From NCBI GenBank assembly GCA_964554125.1, contig CAZKNG010000046.1, forward strand, positions 1-17,756: 17,756 nucleotides of DNA. The letters are read 5' to 3'. Positions 6,644 through 13,232 of this stretch are shown here, one piece after another. A program made the position numbers and the translations under genes. Within the stretch, counting starts at the first letter, position 1, and each line of letters begins with the position of its first letter. The stretch comes from JAGHBT01 sp035311885. GTDB lineage: Bacteria; Krumholzibacteriota; Krumholzibacteriia; Krumholzibacteriales; WJIX01. The notes beneath the pieces were generated by a model. That model did not search any database. It saw only the letters and a list, made by a program, of their open reading frames with translations, and had not been told where the DNA came from.

Positions 6644-7951
6644 TCAAAGCAGCTTCTGAACCATTCTGTTCAATTGCGGATAGCTTTCAATCCCGGTCAA
6701 TACATAGCGCACCCTCATATCACGATCCAGCAAAACCATGGTAGGTATTAACGAAAGTGAATATTCTTTATCGAAGACGTTCATTTCTGACATCAAACAT
6801 GGCCAGGTAATATTGTATTCTTCAATATATGAAGCATTCAGTTCGATCTCTCTTTTTCTATCCAGTTTCTTGCTCCTGCCTCCCGGAGTTTTCTCTGTCT
6901 CCACGCCGGGAAACATACCCAGAAAACAGGTAACGCCGACGACTTCAAGCCCCTGGTCCTGATATTCACCAAGCAATCCGCGCATTTGTTTATACCCAAC
7001 CCTGCAGGGAACACAACAGGCAGACCAGAAATCCAGTATAACCACCTTTCCTTTAAGGCTGGATAATGAAAATGTGGAATCGGCGTTATACACATGCAGG
7101 GGGTCAATCGCTGGAGTTCTTTCCCCGACAAGTTTAACCTGATCGACAACAGAATCATAACGGCCTATTAAAGTTTCGTAACGCCACCGGACATCATCGT
7201 CATCGATGGTCAAGGTATCATTGTAGGTCATTGTATCAATGTGACTTTCCAGAGATTGCTCAAGGTCATCCCTTGTTGATAATGCCATATCCAGATATTC
7301 GGTTTTACGGTCTATCTCCAACATGAGAGGCATAAGTTCCTGGATCAGATAATAAGAAGAATTGGGGTATACACATTCGAGGGAATTAAGTTCTTCAATT
7401 ATTACCCCTGCGGCATCTTCCGGATATCCGGCGTCATTAAATATCCCGGACAGTTTTTCCAACGTCTTATACATACCCGGCCTCGACTTCTGATCCCTGC
7501 AAAATCTCTCCCTGTATTCGGATACCAGATCTTCGGCTCTCCTGAAATCACCGTTCTCTGCTTCCATGTCAATAAGACAGGACAGAGCGTAATGAGCGTT
7601 TTCTCCCTCTCTGTCCCCGTAACTCATAAATATCTCTCGTGCCTCTTTATCTTTTCCGGACCAGCCGAGAAGTTCCGCGTAAATCAGATATTCTTTATCA
7701 CCAAGACTGTCCGGATCATTAATAACACTGTCCATAAGACCGGCCGTAATATTATCGCGCGTAGAGGACATCTGCTCTCTGCTGGTAAACTTACCGTCAA
7801 ATAAAATTGAAGTTACACTGTCATCAACCGCGGATTGAATCTCAGATGGAAGTCTCTTCTCTGCTTCCGGCTCTCCATTTTCACATCCCCAAGCAAAGAA
7901 AAACAAAACCACAACACAGATGACCGGCATTCTAATCGAAAGATTTCTCAT
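6644..7951 (-). CDS. TlpA-like thioredoxin-fold lipoprotein (435 aa)
   Basis: The ATG at 7951 is chosen because GGGGGAGAGAG stands just upstream and a lipoprotein signal follows at once (MRNLSIRMPV, hydrophobic core, FAWGC with the lipid-bearing Cys at 23). Residues about 40-280 are helical and TPR-like in character. The C-terminal domain (about 281-435) is thioredoxin-like: the strand VVILDFW (303-309), then ACCVPC with the CXXC pair at 313-316, and the cis-proline in LIPT (403). The residue before the first catalytic Cys is another Cys (312) where the family normally has Trp. An insertion of about 20 charged residues (about 350-370) separates two core strands. It should act as a disulfide reductase or exchange protein outside the cytoplasm, anchored to a membrane. 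It sits between the protease-like gene and the ABC permease, in the same direction. Confidence 0.9.
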   Translation of the reverse strand: MRNLSIRMPVICVVVLFFFAWGCENGEPEAEKRLPSEIQSAVDDSVTSILFDGKFTSREQMSSTRDNITAGLMDSVINDPDSLGDKEYLIYAELLGWSGKDKEAREIFMSYGDREGENAHYALSCLIDMEAENGDFRRAEDLVSEYRERFCRDQKSRPGMYKTLEKLSGIFNDAGYPEDAAGVIIEELNSLECVYPNSSYYLIQELMPLMLEIDRKTEYLDMALSTRDDLEQSLESHIDTMTYNDTLTIDDDDVRWRYETLIGRYDSVVDQVKLVGERTPAIDPLHVYNADSTFSLSSLKGKVVILDFWSACCVPCRVGYKQMRGLLGEYQDQGLEVVGVTCFLGMFPGVETEKTPGGRSKKLDRKREIELNASYIEEYNITWPCLMSEMNVFDKEYSLSLIPTMVLLDRDMRVRYVLTGIESYPQLNRMVQKLL

Positions 7952-8078
7952 AATCTCTCTCCCCCTATTCAAATAAAATCTACCAACGATTCTACAACGG
8001 AAGAATACAAAATAATTTAAAATATCAGCAGTTTTTAATGCCAAGCCGCATTCAATTAGATATGCTAGTATTTTCCAC

Positions 8079-11042
8079 CTATTTGAGCAACACCATTTTC
8101 CTGCTTATTGTTTTTTTATTTGCATGCAGCCGGTAAAAGTATACACCCGAGACAACCCGCTTCCCGCTCTCGTTCCTGCCGTCCCAACTTACAGTGTGCG
8201 AACCCCTCTCAAGCTTTTTGTCCAACAGAGTTTTTATTTTCCTTCCACTGACTTCATAAACGGAAAGTTCCACTTCCCCTTTATGGGCCAGGCTGAACCG
8301 TATGGTTGTAACGGGATTGAAGGGATTCGGATAGTTCTGTGAAAGACAGGCCCTCTCGGGAAGCTCATCATTTTCAACACAAGTAATAACAGGTTTGGCG
8401 TATAATCTTAGTAGAGGATGTCCCAGGAAAGTATACATATCGATTGTATTCAGCAGACCTTCATCATCCGGAAAATCTTGAAGCACCCGCTGCCGCGCGA
8501 TAAGGAAAGACTCAGCCACAGGCCTATCCAGATCATTGAATAACTCCTGCATGAAATACTTCCCTATTACTTTATTTCCGCGTTCCCAGCTGCCGAGTGA
8601 AGGCCCTATCCAGGCTATAGCACCTTTATTATCTTCAACCAGAAAGCGGTGGAATACAGGTTCTCCGTAATAAGGATCCTCCGTTCTGGCAAAATCGCCT
8701 GTATCGCAGACAAAGCCGAACACAACCGCCGGGAATCCTTCTTCCAGCATCCCCATATGAAAGGGATTGCTTGTACCCACTCTGGTGAAGAAATTACCCG
8801 GCCTGGAACGGTTAGAATAACTCGATGAAATAAGAACCAGCTCCGGGTCAACACTGTTCCATAAAGCTGTGGTTGCTTCATTGCGATCACCACCGCTAAT
8901 ATATTCCGACTCGTATATATATGCAGTATCCTGACCAGCCGGTACTGCTGACATCACGGTATCGGTAACTCTGCTCGCGTATTCCCCATCTCCTTCATCC
9001 ATATGATCAAGATCACCAACACAGGTCATAATAGAATAATAAGAAGAGGGATTCCCCAACTCCATGTAAGATTGCATCTTATAAGCCATCGAAAGAACTT
9101 CTTCTTCTGTGGTTACAGGCCAGCGGGTAAGAACTACATCGGGAATTTCATCACCATCAACATCTGAATATGAACAATCGCTTAAAATATATGGTGTAAA
9201 ATATGATGTATTCTGAAGCCGAGGCAGTGTATCAGGGAATGACCAGGAGGGAATAAGATCCTTCTCCGGCTGGCCTTCTGCCGGATAACCCACCGAAAGA
9301 TAGTTCTGTCTTATCTGTTCCCAGTCGCCCGGCCAGGGCGTGCTGAACTGCTGCCAGTCATTGGCGTCGCCTATAAGATGGAAGTACATCGCTCCATCAG
9401 CCGCGTAAGCAGCGATACTGTCTTTCAGCGCGGCACGGAAACTATCCGGATCTGACGGATAGGCATCAACCGTTCTAAGATACACCGTATATCCGAATAT
9501 TTCCCAGTAATCCGCCACATAACTCTCTACTTCATCAACAAGGGAATCTACAGTGAAGATGACGTATTTCTCGCCATCTCCCATACCGGTCGTTTTCTCT
9601 TCCAGCGCTGCTCGAGCTTCACGCTCTACCGCAAGATCAGAAAGTTTCTTTTTAAGCTCCAACGCAGAGAGATGACCGTCTTCGGATAAGACCTCATCTC
9701 TTCCGGGCTTAACTGTATTGCAGACTACCTCATTTCCGCTCTGCTCAATCTCTACAAGGCGATATGCTTGATAGCCGGAGGAAGAAATATTAGCTGCTCG
9801 ATTACCGATTCCGGCTTCTACTGTTACAATTTCACTCCAGGGTCCTTCCCCGGAATCGGCTCCATCGATTCTATAACCGGCAGTCTTATACTCAGATGTC
9901 ACCCTCCAGTGCGCAACGTCATCCTCTACGTAAAAACCATGAGCTGTGGCCGCATAATCACCGTCAGAACTCAATTCTATAGTATAATTTTCACCCCCAT
10001 TCATATATAAGGATGGGCAATTATTACTGACAATATACTCAGACATAAAAGTCAATGCTCCTCCTTCATCTCCATTCCCACCCCCAGGTTTAATAGTAGC
10101 TTTTATCTCATCTGTTCCAACCCACTCAGCGCTTTCCAGAGTCAGATTGCCTGATATATCTACAGCATCAACTGCGTTATAGAGAGAAGTATAGATATCA
10201 GTATCCAATGTTATCTGGACATCAAGTCCTTCCTCAGGAACTTCAGCTCCATCATTTACGGAACATTCGGACGCCCCGGGACCCAACACCATCTTATCTG
10301 CTCCGTATAGGTTATGGAAACACAGGTGCGGACAAGTCTGATATGCAATCCCGGTTTTATATTCATCGTACCATTGGCGGTCATCCCAGTTCATGCCCAG
10401 GTTTCCCCATAGAATTTCTATATTGCTTTCCGCGTCAGTACGTTCAACTGTACCTGATGGTCCGTAAAATGCGTCCACCCCACAGCTACTGAAAGCATTC
10501 CATCCATCTTCGCCATAGCAGCATTGATTATGAAAAATGGCATTAGCCATTGTGCCTGTTTGAGAATTTACCCAGGAAGGTAACTGCGAATATCTGATGG
10601 CAATGAAGTAGCCTTCATTCTCCAGAAAATCTTTCCAAATCAGATTTCCATACCCGTAACCATTAATATATTCATCATAAACCGCATCTCTTGCATCCTG
10701 ACCTTCTTGGGTATACGGGTATATCTCAAGCGAATGACCTGATACACAGCCATGAGTAAATATCTCGACTGCGCCGGCGCATCGATATGCATAATCAAGC
10801 ACATGAGGGATAGTTACATACGGATCAAGAGTAAGGCCATCAGCATTACTCAACAGAAAAGTGCTTTCATTATTCCACCTGTCCAACGCTTCCTTTGATT
10901 TAGTGCTGTTCATATCAGGCCAGGGTCTGATTACACAGGCGATACTTGAACCGGGAGTGTAACAATCAGCAGCTAATACACCTGATGATAAACATGGGAA
11001 TATAATTAACATTAGAAATAAGGCTGTTATAATTCTATTCAT
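8079..11042 (-). CDS. Secreted C25/clan-CD protease-like protein with T9SS-type tail (987 aa)
   Basis: The ATG at 11042 has GGCGGTGAG immediately upstream and opens a signal peptide (1-25, cleavage near VLAA). Residues about 60-255 resemble a caspase-like (clan CD) fold: VEIFTHG with His97, then ANAIFHNQCC with Cys174/175 followed by a GVDAFYG strand. A middle beta-rich region covers about 256-440 and a helical linker about 457-485. Residues about 490-880 match peptidase family C25 (HLIGDAN, DGDEIPDVVLTRWP, PAVVFGFVCDTGDF with Cys779, DMYTFLGHPLLRL). The place where gingipain-type enzymes carry the catalytic His (a GHG or AHG after a hydrophobic strand) here reads ISSSYSNRS (738-746), so this domain may be inactive. 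The tail (about 899-987, NYPNPFNPVTTIRF to KMVLLK) is a type IX-secretion/FlgD-like sorting domain. The gene overlaps the end of the upstream gene by eight bases. Confidence 0.88.
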   Translation of the reverse strand: MNRIITALFLMLIIFPCLSSGVLAADCYTPGSSIACVIRPWPDMNSTKSKEALDRWNNESTFLLSNADGLTLDPYVTIPHVLDYAYRCAGAVEIFTHGCVSGHSLEIYPYTQEGQDARDAVYDEYINGYGYGNLIWKDFLENEGYFIAIRYSQLPSWVNSQTGTMANAIFHNQCCYGEDGWNAFSSCGVDAFYGPSGTVERTDAESNIEILWGNLGMNWDDRQWYDEYKTGIAYQTCPHLCFHNLYGADKMVLGPGASECSVNDGAEVPEEGLDVQITLDTDIYTSLYNAVDAVDISGNLTLESAEWVGTDEIKATIKPGGGNGDEGGALTFMSEYIVSNNCPSLYMNGGENYTIELSSDGDYAATAHGFYVEDDVAHWRVTSEYKTAGYRIDGADSGEGPWSEIVTVEAGIGNRAANISSSGYQAYRLVEIEQSGNEVVCNTVKPGRDEVLSEDGHLSALELKKKLSDLAVEREARAALEEKTTGMGDGEKYVIFTVDSLVDEVESYVADYWEIFGYTVYLRTVDAYPSDPDSFRAALKDSIAAYAADGAMYFHLIGDANDWQQFSTPWPGDWEQIRQNYLSVGYPAEGQPEKDLIPSWSFPDTLPRLQNTSYFTPYILSDCSYSDVDGDEIPDVVLTRWPVTTEEEVLSMAYKMQSYMELGNPSSYYSIMTCVGDLDHMDEGDGEYASRVTDTVMSAVPAGQDTAYIYESEYISGGDRNEATTALWNSVDPELVLISSSYSNRSRPGNFFTRVGTSNPFHMGMLEEGFPAVVFGFVCDTGDFARTEDPYYGEPVFHRFLVEDNKGAIAWIGPSLGSWERGNKVIGKYFMQELFNDLDRPVAESFLIARQRVLQDFPDDEGLLNTIDMYTFLGHPLLRLYAKPVITCVENDELPERACLSQNYPNPFNPVTTIRFSLAHKGEVELSVYEVSGRKIKTLLDKKLERGSHTVSWDGRNESGKRVVSGVYFYRLHANKKTISRKMVLLK

Positions 11043-11892
11043 TCTCACCGCCCCCCTTCCCCTCTCTCCTGAAACGCTCCTTAAATAAATACAATATTCT
11101 CCTACCTCCGCCCCCACAGAATATGGACTTCTCTTTCTCCTGAGCTGTAAGTGTATCCCCACGGCTGAGCTTTTCAATTGCTCTCAAGGTTTCTTCTGTT
11201 CGTCTAGAATATAAGTACCCTCCAAAACCACCAAAGACAACGGTGCCCCCTTTGTTATAACTTTTCCAGAAATCATTTACATGGTTTGTATGATATCTAT
11301 TCCTTCTCTCCATACGCTGCTGGTCTGTCAGGGGTGGTTTCTCATCTCTAACTAAAGTGGCATATTCAGGGTCCGTTATATCTTTCCAGTAAATGACTAC
11401 TCTTTTGTCTTTTAAAATCCTGGTGCTATCTACAAGAGGTGATTCTTCCAATATTCTGGCATAAGTTGCCACTTCTTCCTCAAAAGTCTCAGCCGAATCA
11501 GCGCAGTTACTAGCATACACATTCAACTCATGCGTACCTTCTGGCTTTTTCTTCCACATTTGTGTTATCTTTCGTCCCTCTTCTAACCTTTTCTCGATCA
11601 CAGAATCAGAATAGATCTTCTTCATCAGCTCTATCTCTTCCTTCATTCTTTTTTCTTTCCACTTTCTGCGTTCTTCCTTATATCTTCTGACCGGAGAATA
11701 TGGTATCCCGTTTAACCGCAACGTGTCTTCTTCAATCCCTGTGAATTTAAACGGTGGCTTTAGTATCCTGTCCCTGTAAATAACAAGTCCTTCCGATCTC
11801 TTTTTTTGTGAATCCTGCCCTATTGCCTGATAAACCAGAGATAAAACGGAAAGCCCCAAAATAAACAAACTGATTAATAATCTATTTTTCAT
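11035..11892 (-). CDS. Secreted hypothetical protein (285 aa) coupled to the protease-like gene
   Basis: The ATG at 11892 is preceded by AAGGGGG at five bases. Residues 1-25 form a signal peptide (MKNRLL, hydrophobic core, cleavage near AIG). The mature protein is very rich in charged residues. A Lys/Arg/Glu helical stretch covers about 70-115 (probable amphipathic helix or coiled coil). A mixed region follows at about 120-180 with the strand RVVIYWKDI, and then a Gly-rich hydrophobic patch (GGTVVFGGFGGYL, about 214-226). Two cysteines are seen (about 129 and 262). It ends within the first codons of the protease-like gene, so the two are very likely translated together and may work as partners, for example chaperone, inhibitor or substrate. 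I recognise no family. Confidence 0.8.
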   Translation of the reverse strand: MKNRLLISLFILGLSVLSLVYQAIGQDSQKKRSEGLVIYRDRILKPPFKFTGIEEDTLRLNGIPYSPVRRYKEERRKWKEKRMKEEIELMKKIYSDSVIEKRLEEGRKITQMWKKKPEGTHELNVYASNCADSAETFEEEVATYARILEESPLVDSTRILKDKRVVIYWKDITDPEYATLVRDEKPPLTDQQRMERRNRYHTNHVNDFWKSYNKGGTVVFGGFGGYLYSRRTEETLRAIEKLSRGDTLTAQEKEKSIFCGGGGRRILYLFKERFRREGKGGGENE

Positions 11893-11911
11893 ACTAACCC
11901 CCTTATTGCCC

Positions 11912-11927
11912 CCGCTTTCAAAAGCGG
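11912..11927. repeat. Short perfect inverted repeat between the lipoprotein and secreted-protein genes
   Basis: CCGCTTT and AAAGCGG surround a two-base centre, about 20 bases upstream of the start codon at 11892. No T-run follows in either direction, so it is unlikely to be a terminator. It could be an RNA hairpin affecting message processing or translation of the downstream gene. Confidence 0.4.
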
Positions 11928-12013
11928 AAAACTAATTCAAAGTGCGCAAAGAATCTAAATATCACATCATTTCAATTTTTTATCAGCTGACCTCTTAAAA
12001 CTCCTTTTCATTT

Positions 12014-12517
12014 TCACCAATCTTTGTAAGGCGCCACGCCCGTATCTTTTTCGCCGATACACTTTTCACAGCAACCACATAATTTCGCACAACTCCAGCT
12101 ACACGGGATGCTTTCAATGAAATCTTGCAGATACAAACTCCCTATATTCTGAATACTCATATATTCAGAAACAGGAAGTGCAGCGAATATTGTTTCTCTG
12201 ATTTCATCTACATCAGCGGTATCTTCTATTATTGAAACCCTTTCCGTCCTCATCTCTTCCACGATTTCTTCACTTAGAATGAGCTCAAGCTCAGCGATAT
12301 TCATAAATACCCTGTAAGAAAGCTCATCTTCATTCCCATCCAGAGCAAAGATGTATATGGCTTCCTCTTCAGTTTTCTCTTGGGCTTGTATCGCCTCGGT
12401 ATTCCCCGTATTTCCTTTATTTACAGAAGGTGCAACAGCACCCTGGTCATCATCGCATGAGATATAGAAAACGACTGCCACTATTAATAAACCCGTAAGT
12501 ATTAACCCCTTTTTCAT
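12014..12517 (-). CDS. Lipoprotein with Cys-rich C-terminal cluster (167 aa)
   Basis: The ATG at 12517 follows GGAGG at eight bases and starts a lipoprotein signal (MKKGLILTGLLIVAVVFYISC; lipid-bearing Cys21). An upstream in-frame ATG at 12568 would bury this signal and is less likely. After CDDD comes a flexible Asn/Gly/Gln/Glu-rich linker (about 26-53) and an acidic mixed region (about 54-134) with short strands and helices. Near the end six cysteines lie in 15 residues (139, 143, 147, 149, 150, 153; C-x3-C-x3-C-x-CC-x2-C), which could bind metal or form a disulfide knot. The aspartates after the lipid-bearing Cys would favour inner-membrane retention under the E. coli rule; whether that applies here is unknown. 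It is the first gene after repeat copy 2 and the likely first gene of its target operon. No family recognised. Confidence 0.78.
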   Translation of the reverse strand: MKKGLILTGLLIVAVVFYISCDDDQGAVAPSVNKGNTGNTEAIQAQEKTEEEAIYIFALDGNEDELSYRVFMNIAELELILSEEIVEEMRTERVSIIEDTADVDEIRETIFAALPVSEYMSIQNIGSLYLQDFIESIPCSWSCAKLCGCCEKCIGEKDTGVAPYKDW

Positions 12518-12654
12518 AGTATTCCCCTCCTTATCATTTTTACAAGAATAAATCCGACACCTCAACATCCTTCACCGCCAGTTTTTTCGTGTCTTTCCCA
12601 CCTCCTTTGATGACTGATAAATACTCCGCAACTTCACTGTTTTTCTTTCCCCAC

Positions 12655-12720
12655 CGGGAAACGGCCCCGAACCAGCGAGCGGGACCACCCCTCCGCCGGC
12701 GGGGGAAGCTTTAGGAGGTA
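12655..12720. other. GC-rich intergenic block with palindrome
   Basis: Between the lipoprotein gene and repeat copy 2 lies a stretch much richer in G+C than its neighbours, with the perfect palindrome CCGCCGGCGG at 12693-12702. On the minus strand one frame stays open from about 12711 to 12545 and reads like low-complexity Arg/Gly followed by SEVAEYLSVIKGG, without a good start. It resembles a decayed repeat element or structured leader RNA more than a gene. The rest of 12518-12862 shows only the 35-codon frame listed separately. Confidence 0.35.
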
Positions 12721-12724
12721 TTCA

Positions 12725-12832
12725 ATGGCTCTGCTCTCTACACACCTGGAAGGTGAAATAAACCATATAATGCCACCTTCTGCCGGTGTATATGAAGGGT
12801 ATGCCAGCAGTTTACAGTCTTTAATGCCTTAA
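12725..12832 (+). CDS. Possible 35-aa frame with strong ribosome-binding site
   Basis: AGGAGG (12713-12718) stands six bases before an ATG, an ideal ribosome site, and a 35-codon frame follows up to TAA. The product starts MALLSTHLEG and contains no clear membrane segment. It runs against all neighbouring genes and ends 30 bases before repeat copy 2. It may be the 5' remnant of an older gene or element, or a chance match. I do not recognise it. Confidence 0.25.
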   Translation: MALLSTHLEGEINHIMPPSAGVYEGYASSLQSLMP

Positions 12833-12880
12833 ACACCGTCTGATTTATTCCAAAGATTGACCTCTCAATCACTATTTAAT

Positions 12881-12896
12881 TGCATGCGGTGTTCCT
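12881..12896 (-). promoter_or_regulatory. Candidate sigma-54 (-24/-12) promoter, copy 2
   Basis: Identical in sequence to the element at 1146-1161 (GG at 12895-12894, GC at 12883-12882, ten-base spacing). Transcription would start near 12870 and give a leader of about 350 bases before the Cys-rich lipoprotein gene. This leader carries the GC-rich block, so additional control or a second start there is possible. Confidence 0.43.
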
Positions 12897-13056
12897 AAAG
12901 GCGGGAAAGATAAATATCCACTTGAAATATCTATTAACGGTAAGTCGCTTGGTTCGTTATCTTATTTATTTGCCGGGAGTTATAAATCAGAACAAATTTT
13001 AAGAAAATTTCAATTTTTATTATTATACCCCTATTAATAATGTTTTCTGTTGCCTC

Positions 13057-13082
13057 CGGAAGTGTCCGATGGGACACTTCCG
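13057..13082. promoter_or_regulatory. 11-bp inverted repeat, putative activator-binding site (copy 2)
   Basis: Exact duplicate of the inverted repeat at 1322-1347, about 175 bases upstream of the copy 2 candidate promoter. Since it lies between the activator gene and the lipoprotein operon, it could serve as the enhancer site for that operon. Confidence 0.58.
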
Positions 13083-13153
13083 ATGGGCCACTTTGCCGGA
13101 ATATTCTCTATAATTCTATGTTTAATAATAGCTTGGGAGAGTACTCCGCCCAA

Positions 13154-13180
13154 TGAGACAGTTGGGACACTTGGGACACT
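13154..13180. repeat. Three tandem 9-mers sharing the operator core (copy 2)
   Basis: Exact duplicate of 1419-1445: one variant unit (TGAGACAGT) and two perfect units (TGGGACACT), followed by a T-run. They are about 270 bases upstream of the candidate promoter and 53 bases beyond the activator stop codon. Confidence 0.55.
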
Positions 13181-13232
13181 TTTTATTGTTAATCTCAGTA
13201 GATTTTCAGGAACGGTTTCAGGGACGGAATAT

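Noticed and set aside
8026..8044. Possible second -24/-12 promoter upstream of the TlpA-like gene (TTGGCA...CTGCTG on the minus strand).
   Set aside because: The GG and GC are 11 rather than 10 bases apart, and sigma-54 promoters rarely tolerate this.
7952..8044. Longer N-terminus (31 extra residues) for the TlpA-like protein; similar extensions for the protease-like protein (to 11177) and the Cys-rich lipoprotein (to 12568).
   Set aside because: In each case the inner ATG has a good ribosome site and is followed directly by a signal peptide, which an extension would bury.
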